A stretch of DNA of 64,000 bases from Cardiocondyla obscurior (GCF_019399895.1 NC_091871.1:6167001-6231000), one strand, 5' to 3'. Positions 1 through 9,489 are shown, counted from the first letter of the stretch. Program-made: numbers and translations. Notes: generated by a model not told the origin, from the letters alone.

Positions 1-900
1 CCTTTGATGTAAAGCCGAATGAAATAACTTCCGCGATGTTTCAATTGTGATATTTCTATTCGAAAAACACGGTAAAATGTTATTTCACCGCGTAATTATC
101 GTATTTCGAGGTAATACAAAACTTTTTGATCGACAACTTCTTTTTCTTTTTTTTTCTCCCTTATAATTTTTACGTTTTATTAAATGTGTTTTTTTTTTCT
201 TTCTCGTACATGCCGTTGATTTTAAATAGCCTTCCAAATTTTGGTTATTGTTTATTCCACGAGTTCCCCTTTTTCTTCTCCCTCTGTTTTCCCGTTATCA
301 TTCGCTCGTCGCGAGACCACTCCTCTATTCCGGGCCCATCGCCGTCATCCGCTATTGCAGTTAATCCGCAAGCCAATTTACTGTCAATCTCGATCCGTCG
401 AGTGGCTCGCCAGCTGAATATCCGCGCGTTTGCTCAACACTGTGTAACTCCCTTTTTCTCTTTCTCCCCTGCCTGTGCTTTTACAACGCAGAACGCACGC
501 CGATACGATTTGATCCACCTGCCTATCTCTTTTCTTTTTTTTTTTTCTTGATTAACCGTTTGCGGCCGGATTGTCATGCCGTTTACGTGAGTCCACTAAC
601 CCGCGTTTAATCCTAACACTCGATATTTCTTTACTGTATACAAGAACCATCAATGTACAAATTTTTTCTCCCGCGAAAAGACTTGCCTTTGTGATATCTC
701 AAAGTTTGAATAATTTGTCGTACAAAGTACGCTCGTCCGAGTCATCGCGTCGCATTGCGAATGAATACTTCATTGCGCAATGGGCGCGTTTGAAATATCT
801 ATGCCTTGTATATAAAAAGAAAATTATAAATGCGCATGAATAAACTATATCCGCGATATCAAACGCAATAAATGTTAATAGAAATATTCAATACGTACAG
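1..900 (+). other. Troponin I intron, 3' end
   Basis: This stretch precedes the first exon seen in the window and ends in the acceptor tacgtacag at 892-900. It is T-rich with several homopolymer runs. Known insect troponin I genes have mutually exclusive versions of the exon that starts at 901, so I looked here for a second copy of its coding pattern (N-x-Q-V-N-D-L-R-G-K) and saw none. Other versions, if present, lie upstream of the window. The open frames here have no protein-like composition. Confidence 0.7.
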
Positions 901-944
901 ATCGCGGACTTGAACAGCCAGGTCAACGACCTCCGAGGTAAATT
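901..944 (+). CDS. wupA: Troponin I, alternative exon 6-type (IT-arm end and start of inhibitory region)
   Basis: This internal exon is flanked by tacgtacag and gtaagt and reads IADLNSQVNDLRGK plus two bases (TT) that complete a Phe codon with the next exon. The product is troponin I, the actin-binding inhibitory subunit of the thin-filament troponin complex in striated muscle. The sequence is nearly identical to the Drosophila segment ending NDLNAQVNDLRGKF, which the mutually exclusive exon 6 variants encode. In the family this covers the end of the helix that contacts troponin T and C and enters the inhibitory region at RGKF. The identification is from family knowledge; the splice sites and frame are seen directly. 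The 5' half of the gene lies outside the window. Confidence 0.93.
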
Positions 945-1055
945 GTAAGTATCATTTTTTTCTACGTAATATTACGCGATACGATTTCGAAAACGGGAAT
1001 ATAGATACGTATAAAATTGATTTATCGTACGTTTTTTTTTCGTTTTCTCTATCAG

Positions 1056-1197
1056 CATGAAACCAACCCTGAAGAAGGTGTCTAAATACGAGAACAAGTT
1101 CGCCAAGCTCCAAAAGAAAGCCGCGGAGTTTAATTTCCGCAATCAGTTGAAACAAGTCAAGAAGAAGGAATTCACCTTGGAGGAGGAGGACAAGGAG
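1056..1197 (+). CDS. wupA: Troponin I, inhibitory, switch and mobile-domain exon
   Basis: The acceptor is ctatcag (1049-1055) after a T-rich tract and the donor is GAG|gtaagg at 1198. The first base completes TT|C (Phe), then the exon reads MKPTLKKVSKYENKFAKLQ and on to KKKEFTLEEEDKE. By homology KPTLKKVS is the actin-binding inhibitory peptide, KYENKFAKLQ the switch helix that binds troponin C, and the basic EFNFRNQLKQVKKKEF part the mobile actin-binding tail. The apparent ATG at 1057 is an internal Met, not a start. The exon ends in phase 0, and every alternative 3' exon downstream (2485, 4628, 5399, 7778) begins in phase 0, so this is the branching point for C-terminal isoforms. Confidence 0.96.
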
Positions 1198-2484
1198 GTA
1201 AGGATGATCGTTTTCGATAAAATCTTCGCATTCAAGCGACGTAATTTTTTTTCTTTTTTTTTTTTTTTGTAAAAACGATTCTTTTTCCTACCCGTCAAAG
1301 GTCAATTCAAACGTACCTTCATTAAATCGAAAAGAATCTCGGAGTAAACGTAACTTTGCAAATTTTACTTTCACGTCATTCTATTATTTACATTAATTTT
1401 ACTATTTTATAGACCGGAATTTATCCGGTTATTTGATATATGTATATTTGTACGTCATTTAATATTTGATATTTCTGCCTGTTTAATTTCCACCGATACT
1501 CATCGATAGTTATTGAATTTTGCAAGAAACGCTTACTTTTTATGACCGATCGACGGGTAGACCGTGCAGTAGTGTAGTCAATGTTTTGTGAATTCGAAAA
1601 AAAAAAAAAAAACAGTTTTTGTAACCCTGGTTTTCTTTTTGTGTACAAAACCCAATTGGCAGGTTCTTCGTTTAAACAGTTTTTTAATAAGTTTTTTTTT
1701 TTCACGTTCAGTGTACCGCGTCCAATTCAGGAGATCCGCATTACACGGCCCGTCGTTTGCATTTCAATATTGTTGCTATTAAAATATTTATAACACAATT
1801 CCCCGGAGAAATGTTATTTTATCAGCTAATTTGAAGGCAAAAACCCTCTCGAAAATCTCGAACAATAGATAATCGCGCAGTATAATTAATCATCGATTTA
1901 CCGGACCGTGGTACTTTCAATTAAATGTATGAAGCTATTGTCATTTCGAGGATGTTGAATTTATGCAGATTGATTAGCCGCAAAATGTATCATTGCAGTA
2001 ATCAATGATTGTAATAGTTTGAATAATGTTATTACGCCGGGGCATGTTTCCATAACTTGAATATCCCGGAGATCAATTACATTCGCAATTTTTTTTATAA
2101 TAGGTGTCGAGATTATTAATTTCCGCGCTATGGGCAATCAATTGTTTAATTAATAGTGTAAAGTTCACGCTCGTAATTACACATTAGCGCGTATTACTTT
2201 CTTTGTTGATATCGTAACAGTGCATCAAACGAGCTTCACCCGATCTTGGATTTAAATTTCCTACGAACAAGTACTAATTATAAATGCATTATAATTAGCT
2301 GATATTGAGATAAAATGAAATTTTATCGCAGTTACGAAGAAATATTTTTAATATTATTTCCGGCGCTATGTACGCGGGATCTCCTAAAGAGGACCACCTA
2401 CAGACTAGACATGTATATATGAACCTATCCGTATTGAAAGTAGTGGTAGTGGTAGTTTGATTAGGCAATTTGTGTTCTCCACAG
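1198..2484 (+). other. Troponin I intron, first part
   Basis: AT-rich intron with long T and A tracts (for example around 1245-1270, 1599-1613 and 1690-1702). It starts with gtaagg and ends at ttctccacag (2475-2484). I see no coding signature, repeat element or structured element in it. Confidence 0.7.
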
Positions 2485-2526
2485 CCGAAGAAATCCGAGA
2501 AGGCAGAGTGGCAGACCAAGAAATAG
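2485..2526 (+). CDS. wupA: Troponin I, alternative C-terminal exon (ends EWQTKK)
   Basis: Directly after the acceptor tgttctccacag, an open phase-0 frame reads PKKSEKAEWQTKK and then TAG at 2524-2526. Joined to the exon ending at 1197 it gives a 13-residue Lys/Glu-rich C-terminus on EEEDKE. Two AATAAA signals follow closely (2542-2547 and 2570-2575), as expected for a short terminal exon with its own poly(A) site. Insect troponin I genes, including that of Drosophila, are known to use alternative last exons, which fits. The charged composition resembles the KKPDWSKKGDEKK version at 5399. No cDNA is available here, so use of the exon is inferred from splice site, phase, composition and poly(A) signals together. 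Confidence 0.72.
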   Translation, partial: PKKSEKAEWQTKK

Positions 2527-2541
2527 ATTTAACATAAGAAC

Positions 2542-2575
2542 AATAAAAACAGTTTGAGTGCGAAACCTCAATAAA
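2542..2575 (+). terminator. Poly(A) signals of the EWQTKK isoform
   Basis: Two copies of AATAAA, at 2542-2547 and 2570-2575, lie 16 and 44 bases after the stop codon of the alternative terminal exon. They would end the shortest troponin I transcript. Confidence 0.55.
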
Positions 2576-2599
2576 ATACAGGCAGCATTATTACAAACC

Positions 2600-4503
2600 A
2601 AAAACAAATCGAGAACAAGTATAAAAGCAACCATATACTCGTGCACACACATAAGAAGAAACACTAACATAATCACGTTTGTACAAATGATAACAGGCGC
2701 GCGCGAAGCGCGTGAAAATAAGCCGTGGGGGAAAAAAAGCGCGCAGAGAGGACGTACGAACGAAAAAAATAAATGTGTAAAAATACGAATTTTAAAAAAC
2801 GTTTTTGATACCGGTTTTCTCCGTTGAAAGTGTCGCGCTTGGCCGACGCGTTCTCGCCGTCACGTTCGCTTCGAATTGTTTTCAAACTAGTTCGTTAGCG
2901 CCACGAAACGAATTAGAGAATTGATAATTGCACGAACAATTCGAGGAGTCGGTCGGTATTCGATTATATCCCTCTTCGGGTGCGAAACGGTCAAAACGAG
3001 CGGTACCTGGGGAAAGCTGGCTCCGCGTAAATATTCAACTTGTTACGTAGAACGGCGATAAGTTGTGACAATAAACGATCGAAGAAAGCGCACGTAGATA
3101 AGTCGGGTGTGTTTCTTCCTCCCCCTCGGTGTCTCCGACGCTCTTTATATTCTCCATCGACAGATTTTTCCTAAGCTTTCTTTTTTTTTTTATTATTTTT
3201 ACGATTTATTTCCCTCTCATCTCTCAAGCTTCTTTTCGCTGCAACGCGTCGCTCCTGACTCTTATTTTCTCCTCTCGCCACCTCATCGTCCATCGTACAC
3301 GCGAAACTCCGTAACTCAAATTGATCGCGATCCCCGATTGAAGATTGTTTCCGATTTGCGTAACGGAAACGTGACGCTGTGTACGTTGAATGTTAATGCG
3401 ATCATAGCACCTTGTATTTTATGCAAAATCAGATACGACTCTCGCCCCGGTGTGCTCGTATTTTCTTGTCGCGTGATAAGAGAAATTCTTCCAGACGATG
3501 TTACGCGAGCGCGTATTTCAAATATTCGATAAGGAGAAAGGTCAGCTGTTATCGAGAATCGCGCCGTTTTTCTCCGTTTCTCTTTTTCTCTCTTTTTTTT
3601 TTCTCTCTCTCTTTCTCCTTCTCGTGAAAACTTCACTAATTCGCTTTTCTCCGAGGCATCGTTTAATTTCCTTTATCTTCTACTTTTTCTCTCCGACACA
3701 TCACGGCGATTCCAGTACCGTCCAATTTGTATCCATATCTGTTTCTATTTTACTTTTTTGTTTTTTTTTTTTTTATTCTGCGTTTTTTCCCGTTTCCAAC
3801 CATGTAATTTCGCAAAAATCGCGATAGCGTAATCCAACGCGAAGTAAATAAAGTATAAGATAAAGAGGGACACAAAAAGGTGAGATTGGCTTGCGAAGTA
3901 TATTTGAAGCTGACAGTTTCACTTTTATTTCGTACATAATAGCAGAAACGCTTTACTCACACATGCCTGCCGATTCGCGTTTTTCTACTCTTCTCTGTTT
4001 AATTATATCGTTGCCTTCTGTTTCCTTTTTTTTTTTTTCGCACATTCGCCTCGTTTATCTTATTTTTACACGTGTTAATTGCCGCACACTTTCTCACGCA
4101 ACATCGTTCGTTCCGACGAATCGCTACCGAATGCAAAGTATTAAAAAAAAAATAATAATAAAGAGATCGATAGAAAGAGGAATACAACTCGCCTGAGAAA
4201 AAAAAATAAAAAACTAAAAACTGAAACACGCACTCTGAAACTAAAGTCGTATGATCACGCAATTGGAGTCTTTTTGCAGCTTGCCTTATCGCCATCACTC
4301 GGCCGCTACGCTTTCAGATTATAGAATTTGTTGCCCTGTCTTTGTCTTTATTGTGCACAGGCGAGCACGCATTTTGACGTACAAGTCTCTGTTTTATTTT
4401 CTAATTTATAAATATTTATTAAAATTTGTAGAAAAAAAATTTGTCAAAATAATAATTAGAAAGAGAGTATCGTCGACGATCAATATGCGTGTTAATCACG
4501 GCA
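2600..4503 (+). other. Troponin I intron, middle part
   Basis: Intron between the first alternative last exon and the later ones. It holds pyrimidine-rich tracts (about 3180-3240, 3560-3630 and 3755-3780). Several open frames read as Phe/Ser-rich translations of these tracts on one strand and Lys/Arg/Glu-rich ones on the other; I regard them as chance. No further exon with good splice signals was recognised. Confidence 0.6.
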
Positions 4504-4536
4504 TCGATCGCGGCTCACGTCGTGAGCCGCGATCGA
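4504..4536. repeat. Perfect 33-bp palindrome (16-bp arms, 1-nt centre)
   Basis: The arm TCGATCGCGGCTCACG at 4504-4519 is followed by a single T and by its exact reverse complement at 4521-4536. In RNA this would be a very stable GC-rich hairpin. It lies in a troponin I intron, 91 bases before the candidate micro-exon at 4628. Confidence 0.95.
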
Positions 4537-4627
4537 CGCCTTATTCGTTAAGTGATAATTGTACGCTTAATCAGTGTCCGTGTCTTATCTGTTGACTAAT
4601 AATGTTGCTCTTGCATTATGTTCGCAG

Positions 4628-4645
4628 AGTGCGTCAAAAGATAAG
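4628..4645 (+). CDS. Candidate 18-nt troponin I micro-exon (SASKDK)
   Basis: The sequence reads ..gttcgcag, then 18 bases, then gtaaaa. The 18 bases are six codons, S-A-S-K-D-K, in phase 0 on both sides, so they can be inserted between EEEDKE (1197) and KKPDW (5399) without changing the frame. The upstream sequence has a pyrimidine-leaning stretch and an ACTAAT at 4595-4600 that could be a branch site or a STAR-protein site. Short chance matches to a 3' and 5' splice site pair are not rare, so this is only a candidate. The Ser/Lys/Asp content suits the charged tail of troponin I. Confidence 0.35.
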
Positions 4646-5398
4646 GTAAAACTTTAACCACCAACTTGTAGCTCGGCATGCTCGCTAGGAGAAGAATGAC
4701 TCGTGTGATAGATGAGAATAGATAGAGCGAATAGATTGTACACGTGGGTGTGCACGCGAAAGCGAGAAAAGTCTTGGGTAGAAAAAGACGCTTTTTTTTT
4801 TTTCTTCCGTTTTTAACGTTCGCGGTAAATCAGTCTTCAACGCAACCTTTTCTTCACTATTATATTCCGTTTGCTCATGATTCCCTCACGACGTTTCAGA
4901 TGCGTCGCTTCCAGCGTTTTCGACGACGCTAGACGCTCCTCCATTTCAATATCTTTTTGTTTACGTATACGTTCCCTTTTGTTGAAGACTCGCGATTCTC
5001 TTCGAAATTTCTTTTTTCTCTTTTTTCCTTCGCTAACAGTCTGCACGGCTTTGTATTAGATAACCCGGCGCGCCAGGCGACGTCAGGAGAATTTTTTGGT
5101 AGCGCGGAAACTGGCAATTCGGAAAAATTGGCGCAAAAAATTCGCGATCGAACGGTATACGGTATCCACGGACGACTACAAAGCAATTTTTGTCTAGATC
5201 TCGTTCTCCTAGATTTTTGGCATACGATCTTCCCCGACTGAATGCCCCCCGTTCAGAAGTTTTTAACTAGGACTTTATCCCTATTCCCCCCAAGCTTTGC
5301 AAGAGTTCCGCCCGACACTGCTAACCAGTGTGCAGTCTAATTTCGAACGTGTGATGGAACTTTGACAAATTTGACGCGTTGCTTTCTCAATTTTGCAG

Positions 5399-5482
5399 AA
5401 GAAACCGGACTGGTCGAAGAAGGGCGACGAAAAGAAGGTAAAGGAGGAGGACGCGGCGCCACCGACCCCGGTCGAGGCATGA
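5399..5482 (+). CDS. wupA: Troponin I, standard C-terminal exon with an internal alternative donor
   Basis: After the acceptor caattttgcag, the frame reads KKPDWSKKGDEKK, then VKEEDAAPPTPVEA and TGA at 5480-5482. The Drosophila protein ends in the same KKPDWSKG..K..KVKEEVEAEA pattern, so this is the orthologous end of the common isoform. Inside the exon, AAG|gtaaag at 5435-5440 is a good phase-0 donor. If it is used, the protein keeps KKPDWSKKGDEKK and continues into the Pro/Ala-rich extension at 7778, which also starts in phase 0. The exon can thus be terminal (standard TnI) or internal (troponin H-type TnI). Skipping it and joining 1197 directly to 7778 would also keep the frame. Confidence 0.93.
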   Translation, partial: KKPDWSKKGDEKKVKEEDAAPPTPVEA

Positions 5483-5900
5483 AAAAAAACACTGACGATA
5501 TCAGTCTTGCCGTTCCCGAGAGAAACGCAAGATCGTCTTGTCCGTCGTCGTTAATAACCGCTCGATGCAGGAACTACCAAAGAGCCTCCTCTATATTTTT
5601 TAACGATCGAATCATTAATTTAATATGTCCCGTTGTCGTGAGTTGCACGCACAAATTTTTGCCCGCCCGTCTGCCCGTTGTGATTGCTCGTACGTCCCAG
5701 ATTATATCGACATTTTTTGACATCCAATATCCAATCTGTAGCTCTACATTCTACACTCCGCTCGTGCCCTATCTCATCTTTTTTATGGGCGTATTTTTTT
5801 AAATGGACCTTGTAAATCACGGTAGAACACTATAGTTGCGTGCAGAATTCACAAAAAAAGGAAAAAAAAAATGTAAAATAAAGTTTCTATCTGTCTACTA
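5483..5900 (+). other. 3' untranslated region of standard troponin I
   Basis: The region follows the TGA at 5480-5482. It contains no introns that I can see and leads to AATAAA at 5877-5882, so the mRNA probably ends near 5900. The 146-codon frame that overlaps it from 5362 is a shifted reading of exon plus UTR. Confidence 0.65.
5877..5882 (+). terminator. Poly(A) signal of the standard troponin I mRNA
   Basis: A canonical AATAAA about 395 bases after the stop codon, in an A-rich setting, with a T- and G-containing stretch after it. Confidence 0.6.
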
Positions 5901-7777
5901 ATGCAAGGGGAGAAACATTGTAAAAAAGATAACGGGGGGAAAATGTTACTTAAGATTTATTGTAAAGCAAAATATTTAACGGTACTCAAAACCTCTATGT
6001 GTGATCATTTTCCTGAATTTTTTTTTTACATATTCCTTTCCGTCCGTAAGAATTTTGTTTTAACGTTTGATATGTGTATTAAAATAAGACATTGTTTCAA
6101 CATTTCACATACATTTCATGTTTCGTGTACGTTCAATAATTATTTTTGTTATCTTGTCTAATAGAGAATGTAGATAGATACCACTTAACTATTAATTCTT
6201 AAGTAATGAAATGCACAACAGCATTTTCAACGAATCAATTTAATTATTTAGAAAAGAAAATATTTTATTAATATTTCTATTAAATATTTTTATTTGTTAC
6301 GATGTAAAATTAAATACTCTCAATTCAAATTAAATAGAATTGAATAAAAAATATAAAGCTTTCGGCATTCTTCTTACTTCAACTTTTATCACTTTTATTC
6401 GCAAAGTTATATTATTATGGTGTATAATAGAAAATTTTTTTATCTATTGTATCTATCGCAGTATTAATTAATAAGAACAATGCCGAAAGCTTTTTAATTT
6501 GCAGATAAGCCAATATTCAGAGATACGGTAGGTATGCCACTAACTGGATTTCGCTTCATAACTATTCGCTATTGAGTGACGCTTTTGACACCGCTTCATC
6601 ACGTTCGCTATGACACACATGCTCTTATATGCTTTGACAATTTCGATCTGCTTTATTGATTTATGGATCTGTTCATTTCCCTTCATTTACGAGAAATATT
6701 TCGCCGATCAGAATTTTCAAAAATAAAACAAGCAATGCACGACGATGTTATTCCGATCAAAAATTTATTCTCCATAATTAATATTCTCGTAATAACGGTA
6801 TATGATTTACTTAATTTGTAGATATTTTATAATTCGAAACTTTTACCTCGACTCTCGTTTATAGTTTTTTTTTTTTTTGGAAAATCACGTATTAATTCCG
6901 TGTATGATTTTCGCCATTGTGTTGCAGTTTCTTTCATTTGTGTTTATAATTAATTATCGCGCTAATTTGTGTCCTGATAATGGATGTTGATCTATCTAAT
7001 TAAATAGCACTTTCAATAAAGCCCCATTATATCAATTCCGGCCAAACATCGAGCGTCCTTTTTCGATCGACGGCCGCGCGCGTCGATTTTCGCAATTTCG
7101 CAATTTATTTACGGGATTTATCGATCGCGTGCATTGCACGTAGCTTCCTCCGCCGCCACTTCGACACGGATTTCATGCATTGGACTGTATTTATAATCAT
7201 ATCGGGTGTCGTGCACATTGTTTAATTATCTTGACAATATTCCCCTATCACAATGGTCGCGATGATTTATGGTGCGAAACGCCGTCAACGAAACCACGGG
7301 AAGCGCGCAGCATGTCGTAAGCTCGCAGCCAAACGTTACATAAAGCATTATTATCGAGAGCGAGACAAATGACGTATCTATAAACGGTGGTTTAATACAG
7401 AGAGTACATTTGCGAAACGTGCTCGCTGACCGTTAATCACACAATTTAATACGCGTGTCGTTGACGGCTCACGCAGTTGCACGCGCAATTCCGGTTTTTG
7501 TTCGCGAAAGCGCCCGTCGTGACAGCCTCTGCGGCGAGGATGGACCAGTTTTAGTTGCCAATCGCGCGTTTAATCGTCCTAAAATATTTTGCTTTCCTTT
7601 CATTTTCGCGGGATAATTTTTAATTTAGAAAAAAAAAAAAAAAGAAATCGCACAACGACAAAAATGCCATCGTACGCAAACTAATTTTTTTTTCTTTTAA
7701 CTTTAAGTGACTTTAACTAACTCGGTGAACGTGCGACTAGATATTTCATTTTGACAAAGTGCTCGAATTGCATGTAG
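5901..7777 (+). other. Troponin I intron before the Pro/Ala-rich extension
   Basis: AT-rich intron of the extended isoform (donor 5438, acceptor ttgcatgtag at 7768-7777). It holds a small inverted-repeat element at 6355-6493, T runs at about 6867-6878, and a more GC- and CpG-rich section at about 7060-7560 with no open frame. ACTAAC at 7717-7722 is suitably placed to be the branch site for the 7778 exon. Confidence 0.6.
6355..6493. mobile_element. Candidate MITE, 139 bp, with 22-bp terminal inverted repeats
   Basis: The left end AAAGCTTTCGGCATT continues as C then TTCTTA. The right end, read in reverse complement, is the same except that C is replaced by G, so 21 of 22 bases match. The interior is AT-rich and non-coding. 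Size, inverted ends and lack of coding capacity fit a miniature inverted-repeat transposable element. I could not assign a superfamily because no clear target-site duplication is visible next to the ends (left atat, right ttaa). Confidence 0.5.
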
Positions 7778-8012
7778 GAAGGCGAACAAGCTGAGCCACT
7801 TGCAGCGGAACCACCACCGCCGGAACCAACACCGACCCCAGAACCGGCGCCAGCCCCAACTCCAGCTCCCGCGCCTCCGCCAACGGAACCCGCGCCAGTT
7901 CCTACGCCGACACCGGTTGTTTCGGCACCTCCAGCAGAAGGTGCCGCAACGACCCCTGCCCCGGCACCCGAGGGTGCACCGCCGCCGGACGGAACGGCGC
8001 CAGCACCCGCTG
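7778..8012 (+). CDS. wupA: Troponin I extension exon 1 (Pro/Ala-rich, troponin H-type)
   Basis: After the acceptor gcatgtag, a phase-0 frame starts EGEQAEPLAAEPPPPEPTPT and runs for 78 codons of Pro, Ala, Glu, Thr and Val (stretches such as PAPAPTPAPAPPPTEPAP). It ends in G of a split codon at the donor gtaaat (8013). In the water bug Lethocerus the flight-muscle 'troponin H' is troponin I with such a long Pro/Ala-rich tail, while in Drosophila a comparable tail is attached to tropomyosin. By analogy this exon makes a flight-muscle isoform whose tail projects from the thin filament. In this frame the region is uninterrupted; frames on the opposite strand and in register +1 are shadows created by the biased composition. 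Confidence 0.85.
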
Positions 8013-8198
8013 GTAAATGTCTAAACCTCACGTATTTCTAATATGCACGATACTCTTCAAGCTACTTAGATTTCCACGACAAATCCTATCTATTTTATCT
8101 ATCAGTCGACTCTCAGAAAATTCTTTTGTTCCGATTTTTACCTGCAGCAATTTTTTTCTTTTTTTTTTGCGTTATTTTAATACTTTTAATTTGCACAG

Positions 8199-8480
8199 AA
8201 GGCGCACCTGCAGCACCTCCTGCGGAAGGCACAGCACCTCCTGCGGAAGGCACAGCACCACCAACGGAAGGAGCTGCGCCTCCAACGGAAGGGGCCGCGC
8301 CTTCAACAGAAGGAGTTGTGCCACCCGCAGAAGGGACAGCACCACCGGCAGAAGGGACTGTACCACCAGCAGAAGGAGTCGCAACTACAGAAGGAACAGC
8401 CCCGCCTGCGGAAGGTGTACCTTCGGCCGAAGGTTCTTCCGCTGCTCCCGCAGAAGGTGCACCGACAGAAAGTGCACCCA
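8199..8480. repeat. 21-bp coding tandem repeat in the troponin I tail
   Basis: The units encode A-P-P-A/T-E-G-T/A. Roughly ten units can be counted before the pattern degenerates into S/A/T-rich variants. Units differ mainly at third codon positions and at the Ala/Thr site, so unit number may vary among individuals or species. Confidence 0.8.
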
Positions 8481-8513
8481 CAGAAGGAGCACCCGCTGGC
8501 CCTCCAGCTCAAG
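8199..8513 (+). CDS. wupA: Troponin I extension exon 2 (APPAEGT repeats)
   Basis: The acceptor is ttgcacag. The first two bases complete a split Glu codon (G|AA). The exon then encodes about 104 residues dominated by a 7-residue repeat of type A-P-P-A-E-G-T, with variants PTEGA, PSTEGV and PSAEGS, ending in ..GPPAQ and a split G at the donor AAG|gttaat (8514). At the DNA level this is a 21-bp tandem repeat; the first two units, around 8212-8253, are almost identical, so recent slippage is likely. If the donor is not used, translation would stop at TAA 8516-8518 after one more Gly, giving a shorter tail. Both neighbouring introns are phase 1, so the exon could be skipped cleanly. Confidence 0.85.
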
Positions 8514-8649
8514 GTTAATTTTATTCGATATCTAATTTGTTTTCTTCATTTATAAAATATTCAATATTATGCACGAATTACGCGAGTTCTTTTACATTTA
8601 TATTATTTTATATTTTTATAGATTAAATTATTTTAGCGTTTAGTTCTAT
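8480..8649 (-). ncRNA. Possible last exon of the nested antisense transcript
   Basis: On the minus strand ggcttttctaag gives an acceptor with exon sequence from 8649 downward, and AATAAA occurs at 8525-8520 (TTTATT on plus). Cleavage 10-30 bases further on would end the transcript inside the 3' end of the sense extension exon 2. The join from the donor at 8725 is inferred only from site order. The end position is approximate. Confidence 0.25.
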
Positions 8650-8725
8650 CTTAGAAAAGCCGAGTTAATTTGATTTACGCGAATCCTCTTTTTTTTAATT
8701 AATAATAAGAAAGTTTTTGACTCAC

Positions 8726-8759
8726 CGGTCGGTGCGCAGCAGCGGAGTTATCAGCAATT
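8726..8759 (-). ncRNA. Antisense transcript, 34-nt exon
   Basis: Read on the minus strand, an A/T-rich intron ends in tttttttgttacag, followed by 34 exon bases of GC-rich sequence and the donor CCG|gtgagt. Both sites are close to consensus. In phase with the open frame of the exon at 8877-8997 it adds Asn-Cys and then TGA, so it would be the end of that frame or simply non-coding. Confidence 0.5.
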
Positions 8760-8876
8760 CTGTAACAAAAAAATAGATACAATTTTTAGAGATGTTGAAA
8801 ATTATTTTCATAATGTAAAAAAAATTTATATTGAAAGAACAAAGCTGTTAATTTTGTGTGAAGAAGTAATACTCAC

Positions 8877-8997
8877 TTTAGAGTTGCTCCGCCGAGGCAG
8901 GATACCTCTCCTGTGTCCTCCTAGGTCTTCTGTTTGTCTCAGAATGTCCGGGACGTCAGGCCAAGTCCTTTTTCCGTGTACGGGGCACTCGCGAAAA
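8877..8997 (-). ncRNA. Antisense transcript, 121-nt exon
   Basis: On the minus strand, attaactacag precedes the exon and AAA|gtgagt follows it. The exon is GC-rich against AT-rich flanks, as real exons are in this window. One frame is open for all 40 codons (starting FRECPVHGKRTWPD); the other two have stops. I do not recognise the peptide. It may be the coding part of a small protein gene or a frame that is open by chance in a non-coding RNA. Confidence 0.55.
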
Positions 8998-9109
8998 CTG
9001 TAGTTAATAATTTACAATCACGTGTGAGCTGATTAGTTATTAAAATAATTCGCGCGAAATTTTACGGCACTAGCGTTAAAAAAATTATTCACCTATCGTG
9101 CTTATTTAC

Positions 9110-9211
9110 TTATTTGTGAATCTTGAAGCAAACGCAACGAACAGGCGCACGGTTCGTTCTTTCATTAATATCGACGACGAGATTTCGTTGCCTCTTCTCT
9201 GGATTCTCAAT
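9110..9211 (-). ncRNA. Antisense transcript, 102-nt exon (alternative length 119 nt)
   Basis: The minus strand reads a long pyrimidine tract ttttttttcttttcag, a textbook acceptor, followed by exon sequence to a donor AATAA|gtaaat (exon end 9110) or CGATAG|gtgaat (exon end 9093). In one frame it reads IENPEKRQRNLVVD and so on to a stop after 33 codons. Joined in phase 0 to the ATG exon at 9382-9329 this makes a 51-residue reading frame. In a second frame it stays open to the 9110 donor and joins in phase with the open frame of 8877-8997, giving a 61-residue frame from an internal ATG. These two possibilities are incompatible, so coding status is uncertain. Confidence 0.55.
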
Positions 9212-9328
9212 CTGAAAAGAAAAAAAATTCCGATTTAACAATGTCTTCAATTTTAATTATTACATTTAGATCAATATAAATTACATACATGTCAAATACC
9301 GGTCGATCGCTCAATCACAGTCATTTAC

Positions 9329-9480
9329 GAAACGAAGTCTCTTGACTGCGTGTTGCACGCGCTCGGTCGTTGGAAGAAACATGAGAATGGTAGAGACAAC
9401 GCGGAAAGTAAGAGGATCAGCTGACGCGCTTCGCTGGTGATCTATTTTTGGACTATCACTTTCCCTTGCCCCGCCTCTGC
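9329..9480 (-). ncRNA. Antisense transcript, probable first exon
   Basis: The minus strand carries ATG at 9382-9380 followed by 18 codons (MFLPTTERVQHAVKRLRF) to the donor gtaaat (gt at 9328-9327), in phase 0 with the IENPEK.. frame of the next exon. The 5' end is not defined by sequence; I place it near 9480 because the promoter-like motifs lie at 9493-9533. A short upstream ATG frame (ATG GAC GAC CTG TAA) is present. The peptide is not recognised. Confidence 0.35.
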
Positions 9481-9489
9481 GTTACAGGT

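Noticed and set aside
2461..2676. Hydrophobic 71-codon minus-strand frame
   Set aside because: It is the reverse reading of the alternative troponin I last exon and its A-rich UTR; hydrophobicity comes from T-rich complement codons.
7717..8535. Gly/Val/Ala-rich and Arg/His-rich frames overlapping the Pro/Ala exons
   Set aside because: They are other-frame or opposite-strand readings of the troponin I extension repeats; only the plus frame fits the splice phases.
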